From contig NZ_JABBGJ010000044.1 of the NCBI RefSeq assembly GCF_012927345.1, positions 1 to 64,000 on the forward strand: a DNA stretch of 64,000 bases, read 5' to 3'. Every line of letters begins with the position of its first letter. Within the stretch, counting starts at the first letter, position 1. The position numbers and the translations under genes are program-made. This DNA comes from Paraburkholderia polaris (GTDB taxonomy: Bacteria > Pseudomonadota > Gammaproteobacteria > Burkholderiales > Burkholderiaceae). The notes below the pieces were generated by a model. The model was not told the origin of the DNA, made no database searches, and was given only the letters and a program-made list of their open reading frames with translations. Positions 50,665 to 61,468 of this stretch are shown piece after piece.

Positions 50665-52122
50665 TCAAGCGCCGGTCGGCGCGATCGCGGTACGCGGCCG
50701 CAGCGTCGCCATGATCAGGTACATGCCGCCGCCGATCACCACGCCGAAGAACCACCCATAGGTATTCCACCAGACCGGCAGCAGGTTGGTGAAGTTAGGC
50801 AGGAAGGTCGAAAACACGCTGCCGACCGCCGCCGAGACCAGCGCGTTGACGTTCCAGCCGCCTTCGTAGCGGTACTCGCCGTGCTCCTGGTAAAGCGCCG
50901 CGACGTTGATGTTGCCCTTGGCCACCAGGTAGTAGTCCACCAGAATGATCCCCAGCAGCGGGCCCATCGTGGCGCCGATGGCGTTGACGAAATGCGCGGC
51001 GTTGCCTTCCCACGGCGCGAACGGATAGAGCACCAGCGCGATGGCCGCGGCGATGTAGCCGCCCTTCTTGAAGCTGATCTGCCTGGGGAACGTGTTGGAG
51101 ATGTCGAACGCGGCCGAGACGAAATTGGCCACCACGTTAATGCCCAGCGTGGCCACTGCGAAGGTCAGCGCCGCGATGAGTGCCAGCACCCAGCTGTCGA
51201 ACTTGGCCGAGATCTGTTCGGGGTGGAGCAGCACTTCGCCGTACACCTTGAAGGCGGCGATGGTGGTGACGCCGGCGACCAGCGAGAACGCGATCAGGTT
51301 GACCGGCAGGCCCCACAGATTGCCTTTCTTCACGGCGTCGCGGTTTTTCGCGTAGCGCGAGAAGTCGCAGAAGTTCAGGTAGAGCGCCGCGAAGTAGGTG
51401 ATCCAGGTCGCGCCCACCGCCATCAACGCCCAGAACGAGCCTGGCTCGCCGCTGACGCCGGCGTCCTTGGTCTTATCGAGCAGCACGTCCATCGGAATGC
51501 CGCCGCTGAACGAGAAGCCGCCAGCCTTGACGCACAAGCCGATCGCCAGGATCAGCATCGCGACCCATACCGCCGGACCGGCCCAGTCCTGGAATTTGCG
51601 CACCGTCTCCATGCCCTTCTGGATGATGAGCAACTGCAGCGCCCAGATGACCACGTAGCAGATCACCTCCAGCCCGGAGTGGCCGAACCACTGCGTGCCC
51701 TTGTGGAACGCCATCAGGCTGTCGCTGCGGATCAGCAGCGCGACCATCGCGCCCGACGCGGCTGCCGTCTGTGCGCCGTACCAGAAGCAGGCCACCACGG
51801 CGCGCACCATTGCCGCCAGGTTGGCGCCCCACACGCCAAAGGAGGCGCGCGCCAGCACCGGGTAAGGCACGCCGGTCTTCTCGCCGGCATAGCCGATCAG
51901 GTTCATGAGCGCGAAGATCACCAGCGAGCCGAGCCCGATCGCCAGCACGAAGTTGATAAAGCTGCCGCACAGCAGGAACAGGCTGGCGGCGAGGTAGTAG
52001 CCCCAGAGGCTGTGCACGTCCGAGGTCCAGACGTTGAAGATGCTGAAGGCACCCCAGTTGCGCTGCCTGGCAGGCGCCAGATCTTCGTTGTAGAGGCCGG
52101 GGGAAGGATCGCGGATTTCCAT
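50665..52122 (-). CDS. NCS1-family nucleobase/allantoin-type permease
   Basis: ATG 52122 follows AAAGGAGATG. The 485-residue protein has 12 hydrophobic helices and the NCS1 signatures: an N-terminal NEDLAPARQRNWGAFSIFNV motif with TSDVHSLWGYY (TM1), ARASFGVWGANLAAMVRAVV (TM3) and CDFSRYAKNRDAV after TM6. It imports hydantoins, allantoin or pyrimidine bases with Na+ or H+. The substrate residues cannot be assigned by eye. No catabolic gene is adjacent on the same strand; the amidohydrolase at 62.8 kb is too far to link. Confidence 0.9.
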   Translation of the reverse strand: MEIRDPSPGLYNEDLAPARQRNWGAFSIFNVWTSDVHSLWGYYLAASLFLLCGSFINFVLAIGLGSLVIFALMNLIGYAGEKTGVPYPVLARASFGVWGANLAAMVRAVVACFWYGAQTAAASGAMVALLIRSDSLMAFHKGTQWFGHSGLEVICYVVIWALQLLIIQKGMETVRKFQDWAGPAVWVAMLILAIGLCVKAGGFSFSGGIPMDVLLDKTKDAGVSGEPGSFWALMAVGATWITYFAALYLNFCDFSRYAKNRDAVKKGNLWGLPVNLIAFSLVAGVTTIAAFKVYGEVLLHPEQISAKFDSWVLALIAALTFAVATLGINVVANFVSAAFDISNTFPRQISFKKGGYIAAAIALVLYPFAPWEGNAAHFVNAIGATMGPLLGIILVDYYLVAKGNINVAALYQEHGEYRYEGGWNVNALVSAAVGSVFSTFLPNFTNLLPVWWNTYGWFFGVVIGGGMYLIMATLRPRTAIAPTGA

Positions 52123-52332
52123 CTGTCATCTCCTTTGATCTCGTGGAGCTAAGGAAACACCGCCGGACACGCCTGGGCGGAGATGCCACCGCGTCTGAAG
52201 CCAGCTGGCATGTGAGAACTGTATGTGCTTTGCCGCATCGTTTCGAATGGGTTAACCCTAATCGAGATGCGTGCTGGCGCGAGCCAACCGCCACAAGCCG
52301 GATCGCCGGATCGCCGGACCGCCGGTGATTCG
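52123..52332. other. Intergenic segment with short direct repeats
   Basis: No gene. The 3' half has three copies of an 8-bp CCGGATCG-like unit at about 52298-52325, just beyond the stop of the NdvB gene. Confidence 0.4.
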
Positions 52333-55300
52333 TCACGCGACTTGCACGCCCGAGTTCACGTCTTCACTCACGCCGAAGCAAAGCGAAATCAGGAGCTGAT
52401 GCGACCCGCCATCAAGCGGCACGCGCACCCGTCCATCGCCACATTCGACACTCGCGCCGTCGAGCACCGCACGCATCTCACCGCGCTCGTCAGCGGATTC
52501 GACGCGGACCTCATACCGTGTCGAATGCATCGTCACGGTTGCTTCAAATCCGGGCCACGTGTCCGGAATACAAGGATCGATCGTCAGAAAATCTCCCTCG
52601 CGACGAATCCCAAGAATCCCCTCGACACCCGCCCGATACATCCATCCAGCGGACCCCGTGTACCAGGTCCAGCCACCGCGCCCGACATGCGGCGCCACGG
52701 AATAGACATCGGCGGCGACGACATAGGGTTCGACCTTGTAGCGGTCGACTTCGATCGGCGTGCGCGCATGGTTGACCGGATTGAGCAGTGAAAACAGCGC
52801 GGCGGCCTTGTTGCCATCGCCCATTTTTGTGAACGCGAGGATCGCCCACATCGCCGCGTGGCTATACTGCCCGCCGTTTTCACGCAGCCCCGGCGGATAG
52901 CCCTTGATATAGCCAGGATCATGCGACGTTTTATCGAACGGCGGCGTGAACAACAACGCAAGCCCGTCGGCTCGACGGATAAGGTGCTTTTCCAGCGATG
53001 TCATCGCCAGCGCCGCGCGCGCCGGATTCGCCGCGCCTGACAGCACAGCCCACGACTGCGCGATCGAATCGATTTGGCACTCGTCGCTTTGCGAAGAGCC
53101 CAGCCACGTGCCGTCGTCAAAAGTCGCGCGGCGATACCATTCGCCGTCCCATGCTTCACGCTCCAGCGCCTCGCGCACCGAGGCCGCATGAGCGCGCCAA
53201 CGCGCAGCGCGCGCAACCGAAACCCCATCACGCGATTCAGCCAGGGGGGCGAACAACTCAATGGTCCGCCATAGCAGCCAGCCGAGCCAAACGCTTTCTC
53301 CCTTGCCGTCCGCACCGACGCGGTTCATCCCGTCGTTCCAGTCACCCGTGCCGATCAGCGGCAAGCCATGCTCGCCGGTCAGCTCAATACATTGATCCAG
53401 GCCGCGCGCGCAATGTTCGAACAGCGACGCTGACTCGTCTGCGACCATCGGCTGGAAGAACGCATCGTGCTCGCCGGGCCGCAGTGGCGGTCCATCGAGG
53501 AACGGCACGATCTCGTCGAGAATCGCGACGTCGCCCGCGCAGCCGATGTACGTCGCCGTCGCGAACGCGAGCCACACGCGGTCATCGGAAATCCGCGTGC
53601 GCACGCCTTGCCCCGATTGGGGCAACCACCAATGCTGGAAATCGCCTTCGACGAACTGGCGCGCCGCCGTGCGCAGCAAATGCCGCCGTGTCTCGTCCGG
53701 CTGCGCATGGGTCAGCGCCATGCCGTCCTGCAACTGGTCACGGAATCCGTATGCACCGCTCGCCTGATAGAACGCCGAGCGCGCCCAGATACGGCACGCG
53801 AGCGTCTGATACAGCAGCCAGCCGTTTAGCATCAGGTCCATCGCGCGGTCGGGGGTCTTCACCTGGACGGTACCGAGCACGTTCTGCCACTGGCTCGTCA
53901 CTTCGGCGAGGACAGCGTCGAGATCGGCCTTGCGATAAAGCTCGATCAACGCCCGCGCCTCGTCGACGCCAACGCATTGCCCGACGAACCACACTACTTC
54001 GACGATCTCGTCGACACCCAGCTCAATCACGCGCTGCAACGCTGCACATGGATCGAGGCCCGCGCCGGTTACGCCAGACAGCGGCGCGTTGCCGGTCAGC
54101 GCGACGGGTGCCGCAGTGCGGCCGTTGCGGCCGAGAAATTCGGTGCGATCCGCCGTCCACGCGGTCTGCTGGCCGCCCAGGTCGGCGAACGCGACGCGCC
54201 CCGCGAACCCCATGCTCCATGGATTGCGCGCCAGCATCGCGCCGGTGGCGGAGTCGATTTCCGTCACGATGAAGGGCCCCGATGCGCCGCGCGAGGTGCC
54301 GAGCACCCATTCCATCCACGCCGTCACGGACAGACGGCGCGGCATACCGGACAGATTGCGCAACGTCAGCCTGGAAATCTTCAGCGGGTCGGCAAGCGGC
54401 ACGTATTGCAGCAAGTCGAGCGCAATGCCATTCGCCTCGTGTTCGAAGCGGCTGTAGCCATGCCCGTGACGCGCGACATACGTCCCGCCATCGCGGATCG
54501 GCAGCGCGGTGGCGCCCCACACGTCGCCAGTGACTTCGTCGCGCACATAGATGGCTTCACCGGTTGGGTCCTCGACCGGATCGTTCGACCACGGCGTGAG
54601 CTGATTCTCGCGGCTGTTTTCGGCCCACGTGTAGCCGCTGCCTTCGGCAGCGACCTGAAAGCCGAAGCCGGGGTTCGCGATCACGTTGATCCATGGCGCG
54701 GGCGTCGTCGCACCCGCCGCGAGAACGGTCACGTATTCGCGGCCGTCTTTATCGAAGCCGCCCACACCGTTGAAAAACTCGAGCCTCGACGGAACCGAAG
54801 CAAGCGCGCGCGGCGGATGAGGCGGCGCAGGCCATGGCGACGACATCGGCGGCTTCTGCCGGCGCAGCGCCGACGGCTGCCCCTGCGACTGCGGCAACCG
54901 GGCGAGCTGGTCAGCGATAGAACCGCGACGCGCGATCAACGCGACACGCGCGACCGATTGCAGCAGCGCACGCGCCTCCATGCTCATCAAATCGGCGCGC
55001 AGCGTAAACACCGCCCCTTGCGCGAGTTCTTCGCCATAACGCGGCCGCGTCTGGCTGCTGCGCACGGCCGTTTCGATCGCGCCCTGCAATTCCTGGATGT
55101 ACGACGAAGCGCGTTCGTTGATGATGACGAGATCGACGCCCAGCCGCTTCATCCGCCAGTACTCGTGTGCTCTCAACAACTGCCGGACTTGCGCGATGTC
55201 CTCGACGTCGTCGATACGCAGCAGCACGATCGGCAGGTCGCCGGAAATCGCGTGCGGCCAGAGTCCCGACTGCGCGCCGGCCCCGCGAATGATGGTGTCC

Positions 55301-58300
55301 GACGATGCCCTGAAACGTGCGTCGGCGTAGATGACGGGCGCAGCGAGGCGCTGAAAGTCGGCTGCCTCTTCGGCTTCGACATCGAGATGGCGCAACTGCA
55401 CCTGGGCCTGCGTCCAGGCTAGCGTTTTGGCGCGATCGAACGCGTTGCGGTCATGGTGTTTGTCGATCAGATCGAGCAACAGCGCTCGCGACTCGGCCAC
55501 GACGGTCCAGAACGTCACGCGTGCGACCTTGCCCGGCGGCACCAGCACGCGATACCTGAGCGCAAAGACCGGATCGAGTACGGTGCCGGCGGTGTTGCTC
55601 AGCGGCCGATCGTCGAAGATCGCCGCCGCCGTGCCGGCGTTGCGCCCGCGTCCCAGGAAGCGCGCGCGATCCGATTCGTACTGCGGATCGGAGACGATCT
55701 CGCCGTCGACCACCGCGAAATGCGCAGCCCACACCTGTTTTTCCTCGTGCGAACGCGGACGGCGCGTGGCCACCAGCGCGCCGAATTCTGCGAGGTGCTC
55801 GGTCTGGACAAACATCCGCGAGAAGGCCGGATGCGCGTTGTCGGCGGCGGGTGTCGCGAGAACGATTTCGGCGTAGGAAGTCAGTTCAATCTCGCGCGCG
55901 CGGCGTCCGCCGTTGGCCAACGACACGCGGCGCACTTCGCCGTCTGCTTCGCCGGAAACCAGCACGTCCATCGTCGTTGTCAACGCGCCGTCGCGGCGGA
56001 TGAATTCCGCATGGTCCTCGCCGAACACCACCTCTTCGTACTCGGCTTCGCTGCCTGCCGGCTGTGCGCCAGCCGACCACACGTGGCCGCTCTGCGTATC
56101 GCGCAAAAAGATGAAGGAGCCCCAGTCGTCGCGGGTTGCATCTTCGCGCCAGCGCGTCACGGCCATGTCGCGCCAACGGCTGTAACCGCCGCCGGTCGCG
56201 GTCAGCATGACCGCGTAGCGTCCATTCGAAAGCAGGTGTGTGACCGGCGCTGCGCCAGCTACCGCCGACGCAGCGAGGCGCCGTACGGTCGGCGGCACGA
56301 CGCCGGCGACGGCTGCTGACGTGTGCACTTCTTCGGCACGGGGATGCGCAACGGCGACATTGCGCGGCATACGTTCCTGCAACAACAGTTCGCTCGCCTG
56401 GATCATGGGTTCGCGATGGAAACGCGCACGCATCTGCGCGTCGAGTAACGTGTTCGCGATCGACACGATTGTCATGCCCTGATGATGCGCCATGAAATTG
56501 CGCACGATCGCCACATCCTCGTTGTCCGGCAGCCGCGAGCGGGTGAAATCGAGTGCTTCGTAGAAACCATAGCGACCCAGCGCGCCCAGCGCGGCGAGTT
56601 GTGCGTAGTTCTCGCGCGCGGCTTGTGGGTCGACCATCGCCGCTAGCCCCGTTGCATACGGCGCGATCACACGGTTCTCTGAAAGCCCCCGCTTGAGGCC
56701 AAGGCCGGGCACGCCAAAATTCGAATACTGGTAGGTGAATTCGATGTCGCGAGCGTTGTATGCCGATTCTGAAATGCCCCACGGAATGCCGAGCGAACGT
56801 CCATACGAAGCTTGCCGTTCCACCACCAGACGGCTCGTCTGCTCGAGCAGGCTGCCGACCGGCGCGCGCATCACTAGCGACGGCATCAGGTATTCGAACA
56901 TCGACCCCGACCAGGAGATCAGCGCCGAGCCGTTGCCGACCGGTGTGGCGGCGCGACCGAGACGGAACCAGTGGCGCGTCGTCACGTCACCTTTCGCGAT
57001 GGCGAACAGGCTCGCGAGGCGCGCTTCGGACGCCAGCAGGTCATAGCAGTTCAGGTCGAGGCTGTTGTCGGACTGCGAATAGCCGATCGATAGCAGCTTG
57101 CGTTCCGGATCAAGCAGGAACGCGAAGTCCATGTCGAGCGCCATCGCTCGCGACGTATCGGCGAGCGACTTCAAGCGTGCCTGCAGAAGGTCCGGCGACT
57201 CGGCGAGTTGTTGCCGGTCGCGGGCATGTTCGACCACGCTTTTGCTCAACGCGTCGATCCAGAACATCAGGTTGGCAGAACTGTCGTCACCGCCGGCGGG
57301 GACGAGTTCACGCATCGCCTTCGCGGCCTTTTCGGTCAGCCGCGTGAGCGACGGCGACAGCGCTTCGAGCGTCTGCGGGCCGCGCAACTGCGTGCTGATT
57401 TCTTCGAGGATCGCTATCAGCTGCTTGCCACGTTCACCACCTGCGGCGGGCAGCGCGTCGATGGCCTCACGCGCGAGTTGCAGGTGGTCCAGCAATCCGG
57501 GCCGCGCAGCCGGCGCGAGCAATTCATGCGGCCACTCTTCGCACGCGTTGGCGAGGGCGATCAGATGACCGGCCAGATTGCCACTATCGACCGACGAAAC
57601 ATACGCCGGCGCCAGCACCTGCAGATCGAGTGTCCCGTACCAGTTATAGAAATGCCCCTTGAAACGCGTGAGCTTGTTCATTGAAGCAAATGCTGCTTCG
57701 AGCCGTTCGACCGTTTCCGTCGTCCCCGCCCAGCCAAAATCGCGCGCGGCAATCGCCGACAGCAGATAGAGCCCAAGGTTGGTCGGCGAGGTGCGATGCG
57801 CGACGACCGGCTTCGGATCTTCCTGGAAGTTGTCGGGCGGCAGCATGTTTTCTGCTGGCGTAACGAAGGTCTCAAAGAAACGCCACGTGCGTCGTGCAAT
57901 GAGGCGAAGGCTGCGCGCGTCAGGGTCCGCCATCGCGAAACGCCGCGCGACGGTCGGCGAACGGCTCGACCACAGCGCGAGCGCCGGCGCGGCTAGCCAT
58001 AACAGCGCAAACGGCAGCACAAGCGGCCAGTGCGACGGTGCGTACGCGATCGCAGCAGCCGGCAGCACGAGGCCGAGCGCGACACCGCCTGTCATCTGCC
58101 GATAAAAGCCGCGCAGATCGAGACGAGGGCTACCCTTCGACTGCGCAGCGGTCGTCCATTCGAGCAGCCGGCGATGCGTCACGAACAGCCGTATCAACGT
58201 CCGGACGATCGCATCGCCCATGCGCCACGCCTGGTCAGCGAGGAACGCGGCCGACAGAAATGTTTGCAAGGCGGCGAGCCGCACGTCGGCGGCCAGCACC

Positions 58301-60939
58301 TCCAGATGATTGCGCAGATGGATGCCGCTGCGGCGCGGCAGGATCGCGAACAGCGTCGGCAGGAAGGCGGGAATCGCGAGCGCGCCTAGCACTAGCAGCG
58401 CGCCTGCCATCCCGGCGTGGATCGGCATCAGCCAGCATAGGCCGAGCGCGGCGACCATGAAGGGGGCGAGCAGCGAACGGCGCAAATTGTCGAGCATCTT
58501 GAAGCGGCCGATCGACGGCATCGCGTGCCGGTCCCGGCCACGATGGCCGACGATCCACGGCAGCAATTGCCAGTCGCCACGCGTCCAGCGATGCTGCCGC
58601 TTGCCAATCACGTCGTAACGCGACGGCACCTCCTCGACCACCTCGACGTCCGACGCCAGTCCGGCACGCGCAAAAATCCCTTCGAACAGATCGTGACTGA
58701 GCAGTGCGTTTTCCGGCACGCGTCCATGCAGAGCCGCTTCAAACGCATCGACGTCGTAGATGCCCTTGCCGGTATACGAGCCTTCGCCGAACAGGTCCTG
58801 ATATACATCAGACACCGCCGCCGCGTAAGGGTCCATCCCGCCGGGGCCGGAGAAGACGCGCTGATGCAGCGATCCTTCCTGCCCGACGGGCAACGACGGT
58901 GTGACACGCGGCTGCAGAATCGCGTATCCGTTGACGACGCGTTGTTCTGCATCGCTGAATGTCGGCCGGTTCAGCGGATGCGCCATCTTGCCGATTAGCC
59001 GCAGCGCGGCGTCTCGTGGCAGACGCGTATCGGCGTCGAGTGTGATGACGTAGCGCACGTCGGACGGCACCTGCGGCGCACGGCCGGCGATCGGCATGAA
59101 GGTCGTATCCGTCGCACCGCGCAGCAGGCGGTTGAGTTCGTGCAGCTTGCCGCGCTTGCGTTCCCAGCCCATCCATTTGTTCTCGCTCGCGTTGAACACG
59201 CGGCGGCGGTGTAGCAGCAGGAAGCGGCTGCCGCTCGGGCCCGGCTCGTAACGGCGGTTCAGTGCTTCAATGGCCTCGGCGGCCACGGCGAGCAGATGCG
59301 CGTCGCCCGCCAGCACTTCCTGATCCGCATCGAGCCCGTCCGCCAGCAATGCGAAGGACAGGTCACCACCGGCTCCCGCGAGGTGATGCACCTCAAGACG
59401 TTCGACCTGCTCGCGCAGATCGGCAACACTCGTCAGGAGCGTCGGCACGGCGACCAGCGTGCGCAACGACGACGGCACGCCGGCGGTCAGTTCGAGACCC
59501 GGCAGCGTGATCGCGCCAAAACTCCATGTCACCGCGCGATTGATGAGCGCGGTCGCGATCTCGGTAGCGGGCAGGAATCCGCATACGGCAAAGAGCGCGA
59601 GCACCCCGGCGTCGAGACCGCGCGGCGCAAGTGTCCACAGTGCCCACAAGGCCAGCGCCAGTAACGCCGTGGCGACCGTCAGGATCGTGCCGACGTAGCC
59701 GCCGATGCCGAGGCGGACGTTGAACCGTGTGATCCGCAGGCGCGGCGGCGGACGGAATTCGATCGCCTGCTCCAGCGCGCGGCGGCCTTCGGCGATCAGG
59801 TGATAGCCGGGGTCGCCGGCGCGCTCCGCATGCGCGGCATCGCCTGCTTCCAGCACCGCCGCCTGCGCCGATTCCAGCGCCAGCCCGGCGACTTCGAGTT
59901 CGGTGAAGGACGAGCCGCGCGCCAGTTGCTCGATCGCGCTGCGATACAGATTGCGCGTCGGAAAATCCATCGTGGCAAAGTAGCTGTCCGCGCGCAACCG
60001 GGCGTCGACAAGACTCACGCTCTCGAACAGTTCCGTCCAGTCGATGTCGGAAATCAGCCGCATGCTGGTGATCACATTGCGCACGGTGACGTTCGACGCA
60101 CCTTGGCGCTGCTGCGCGTGTTGCACGACTTCATCGACGGAAGCGCCCTGAAGCTTGAGCCGATCTTCGAGCCAGCCAAGTGCCGGCGTGGTGCGCGGAT
60201 CCTGATCACGCAACCGCTTTACGAGTTGTGCGGCGAACAGCTCCGACAAGAGGCCTGAAGAGCGCGTGGAAATGTCCGCTTCGAGCGCCGAACGGGCGCT
60301 GCCCGATTCGAGCAGACGGTCGGTGAGTGCATCGGCGTCGGCGCGTGCGCTGCGGCCTGCGGTAATCTGGTCAGTCAGGCGTCGCAGGTTCTCGATCAGC
60401 ACGATGCGCAAGGTGATCGCCACGGCCCACAATTCGCCGATCGTCAGCGGCTGAACCCGCTGATACGCGCTAATGAAACGCCGCAGAATCTGCGGGTCGA
60501 AGTGACTGTCGGTATGCGCAACGAACGCCCACGCGAGACCAAATACGCGCGGGTAGCCGGCGAACGGGCCAGCGGCAAGCTTGGGCAACTGACGGTAGTA
60601 GCCGGGCGGCAAATCATCGCGAATCTCGCGGATCTGCTCCTCGACGAGGTGATAGTTGTCGAGCAGCCATTCCGCGGCGGGCACCACGCCCCGGCCGCTC
60701 TCCAGTTCTTCGGCGCTCGCACGGTAGGCCGCGAGCAGGACGGCGGCATTGTCGTTCAGTCTCGTGTGCAGCGATAAAACGGCGGGTGGTGTCTTCGTGA
60801 CCGGTTGCGCGGCAGCGAGGCTCTCCGCGTGTTGCTCGAGCCGTTCGACGCCGAACAGCTCTTCGCGCACCGGCGCGATGTCAGTCCATGGCGGCGATAG
60901 CGAGCGATGGCCCGCGATATATCGAAGGATCGCTTTCAC
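52333..60939 (-). CDS. Cyclic beta-1,2-glucan synthase (NdvB type)
   Basis: A single 2868-residue protein, the usual length for NdvB. Layout: N-terminal soluble region (1-410); membrane helices at about 416-440 and then a GT84 domain with YVITLDADTRLPRDAALRLI (about 630-650) and HRWTRGDWQLLPWIVG (about 780-795); further helices at about 820-865 and 948-990; a glucoamylase-like domain with GIPWGISESAYNARD (about 1390); and a C-terminal GH94 phosphorylase domain with GTGDWNDGMNRVG (about 2530). It polymerises UDP-glucose into cyclic beta-1,2-glucan at the inner membrane for osmoadaptation and host interaction. The GTG start at 60939 follows AGGAAG and overlaps a small ORF's stop. Confidence 0.93.
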   Translation of the reverse strand: MKAILRYIAGHRSLSPPWTDIAPVREELFGVERLEQHAESLAAAQPVTKTPPAVLSLHTRLNDNAAVLLAAYRASAEELESGRGVVPAAEWLLDNYHLVEEQIREIRDDLPPGYYRQLPKLAAGPFAGYPRVFGLAWAFVAHTDSHFDPQILRRFISAYQRVQPLTIGELWAVAITLRIVLIENLRRLTDQITAGRSARADADALTDRLLESGSARSALEADISTRSSGLLSELFAAQLVKRLRDQDPRTTPALGWLEDRLKLQGASVDEVVQHAQQRQGASNVTVRNVITSMRLISDIDWTELFESVSLVDARLRADSYFATMDFPTRNLYRSAIEQLARGSSFTELEVAGLALESAQAAVLEAGDAAHAERAGDPGYHLIAEGRRALEQAIEFRPPPRLRITRFNVRLGIGGYVGTILTVATALLALALWALWTLAPRGLDAGVLALFAVCGFLPATEIATALINRAVTWSFGAITLPGLELTAGVPSSLRTLVAVPTLLTSVADLREQVERLEVHHLAGAGGDLSFALLADGLDADQEVLAGDAHLLAVAAEAIEALNRRYEPGPSGSRFLLLHRRRVFNASENKWMGWERKRGKLHELNRLLRGATDTTFMPIAGRAPQVPSDVRYVITLDADTRLPRDAALRLIGKMAHPLNRPTFSDAEQRVVNGYAILQPRVTPSLPVGQEGSLHQRVFSGPGGMDPYAAAVSDVYQDLFGEGSYTGKGIYDVDAFEAALHGRVPENALLSHDLFEGIFARAGLASDVEVVEEVPSRYDVIGKRQHRWTRGDWQLLPWIVGHRGRDRHAMPSIGRFKMLDNLRRSLLAPFMVAALGLCWLMPIHAGMAGALLVLGALAIPAFLPTLFAILPRRSGIHLRNHLEVLAADVRLAALQTFLSAAFLADQAWRMGDAIVRTLIRLFVTHRRLLEWTTAAQSKGSPRLDLRGFYRQMTGGVALGLVLPAAAIAYAPSHWPLVLPFALLWLAAPALALWSSRSPTVARRFAMADPDARSLRLIARRTWRFFETFVTPAENMLPPDNFQEDPKPVVAHRTSPTNLGLYLLSAIAARDFGWAGTTETVERLEAAFASMNKLTRFKGHFYNWYGTLDLQVLAPAYVSSVDSGNLAGHLIALANACEEWPHELLAPAARPGLLDHLQLAREAIDALPAAGGERGKQLIAILEEISTQLRGPQTLEALSPSLTRLTEKAAKAMRELVPAGGDDSSANLMFWIDALSKSVVEHARDRQQLAESPDLLQARLKSLADTSRAMALDMDFAFLLDPERKLLSIGYSQSDNSLDLNCYDLLASEARLASLFAIAKGDVTTRHWFRLGRAATPVGNGSALISWSGSMFEYLMPSLVMRAPVGSLLEQTSRLVVERQASYGRSLGIPWGISESAYNARDIEFTYQYSNFGVPGLGLKRGLSENRVIAPYATGLAAMVDPQAARENYAQLAALGALGRYGFYEALDFTRSRLPDNEDVAIVRNFMAHHQGMTIVSIANTLLDAQMRARFHREPMIQASELLLQERMPRNVAVAHPRAEEVHTSAAVAGVVPPTVRRLAASAVAGAAPVTHLLSNGRYAVMLTATGGGYSRWRDMAVTRWREDATRDDWGSFIFLRDTQSGHVWSAGAQPAGSEAEYEEVVFGEDHAEFIRRDGALTTTMDVLVSGEADGEVRRVSLANGGRRAREIELTSYAEIVLATPAADNAHPAFSRMFVQTEHLAEFGALVATRRPRSHEEKQVWAAHFAVVDGEIVSDPQYESDRARFLGRGRNAGTAAAIFDDRPLSNTAGTVLDPVFALRYRVLVPPGKVARVTFWTVVAESRALLLDLIDKHHDRNAFDRAKTLAWTQAQVQLRHLDVEAEEAADFQRLAAPVIYADARFRASSDTIIRGAGAQSGLWPHAISGDLPIVLLRIDDVEDIAQVRQLLRAHEYWRMKRLGVDLVIINERASSYIQELQGAIETAVRSSQTRPRYGEELAQGAVFTLRADLMSMEARALLQSVARVALIARRGSIADQLARLPQSQGQPSALRRQKPPMSSPWPAPPHPPRALASVPSRLEFFNGVGGFDKDGREYVTVLAAGATTPAPWINVIANPGFGFQVAAEGSGYTWAENSRENQLTPWSNDPVEDPTGEAIYVRDEVTGDVWGATALPIRDGGTYVARHGHGYSRFEHEANGIALDLLQYVPLADPLKISRLTLRNLSGMPRRLSVTAWMEWVLGTSRGASGPFIVTEIDSATGAMLARNPWSMGFAGRVAFADLGGQQTAWTADRTEFLGRNGRTAAPVALTGNAPLSGVTGAGLDPCAALQRVIELGVDEIVEVVWFVGQCVGVDEARALIELYRKADLDAVLAEVTSQWQNVLGTVQVKTPDRAMDLMLNGWLLYQTLACRIWARSAFYQASGAYGFRDQLQDGMALTHAQPDETRRHLLRTAARQFVEGDFQHWWLPQSGQGVRTRISDDRVWLAFATATYIGCAGDVAILDEIVPFLDGPPLRPGEHDAFFQPMVADESASLFEHCARGLDQCIELTGEHGLPLIGTGDWNDGMNRVGADGKGESVWLGWLLWRTIELFAPLAESRDGVSVARAARWRAHAASVREALEREAWDGEWYRRATFDDGTWLGSSQSDECQIDSIAQSWAVLSGAANPARAALAMTSLEKHLIRRADGLALLFTPPFDKTSHDPGYIKGYPPGLRENGGQYSHAAMWAILAFTKMGDGNKAAALFSLLNPVNHARTPIEVDRYKVEPYVVAADVYSVAPHVGRGGWTWYTGSAGWMYRAGVEGILGIRREGDFLTIDPCIPDTWPGFEATVTMHSTRYEVRVESADERGEMRAVLDGASVECGDGRVRVPLDGGSHQLLISLCFGVSEDVNSGVQVA

Positions 60940-61064
60940 AGGCGCACTTCCTGCGATGTCGGTGAGTTCGCTGGGGTGATCTGGTTGGTGTGGCGTGTCG
61001 CGTTAGCGGCGCGCATATCGGTCGCCATCGGTGTATCGGCGGACAGTTCATAGAGTTGGGACAT
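60936..61064 (-). CDS. 42-residue small ORF coupled to the glucan-synthase gene
   Basis: From ATG 61064, preceded by AAGGAAG, 42 codons (MSQLYELSADTPMATDMRAA, ending SQEVRL) end at TGA 60938-60936. The GTG start of the NdvB gene overlaps it as GTGA, a classical translational coupling arrangement. The peptide is polar with no membrane or signal segment. It may be a leader that sets NdvB translation, or a small protein; I recognise no family. Confidence 0.5.
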   Translation of the reverse strand: MSQLYELSADTPMATDMRAANATRHTNQITPANSPTSQEVRL

Positions 61065-61468
61065 GATCGGATCTTCCTTCGGGGAGGTCGCACCACGCGT
61101 GTCGCGTGCATGCAAGCCTCCGGGGTATGGCTTGATTCACGGGTGCGGGTGGACGCGCGAGGAATCGTCAGGACGAAACAGCAGGTGTACAGCTTCTGCG
61201 GGCATGGTCCGCGATGAAGGCCGCCGGCGCGGCCGAAGCATTCCGCCGGAACGATGCGGGTAACGGGAATGCGTCAGGACGCTCCCCATGCGCAAACCGT
61301 TAACTGCTGTTTAACGGCGCACTAAGACGTCGGATGAACATCGATCAGACCGATGCGGCCGTGAAGGAGAGACAGGAGCACCTGCGCAGCCCTGTAGACG
61401 CAGTTCCTGGCTGAACACCCGGAAAGGTGTGGAGCAGAGAGGACACGGATCCGTGCCCCGGGTGCCTG
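61065..61468. other. Non-coding stretch upstream of the NdvB unit
   Basis: About 400 bases between the leftward small ORF/NdvB unit and the end of the 50-residue gene. No gene or clear structure is seen; it should carry the NdvB promoter. Confidence 0.4.

Noticed and set aside
50881..52152. Plus-strand frame of 423 codons opposite the NCS1 permease
   Set aside because: It mirrors a 12-helix permease and has no domain of its own.
53977..55422. Plus-strand frames opposite the NdvB gene
   Set aside because: Shadow of the GC-rich NdvB frame; no start signal or homology.
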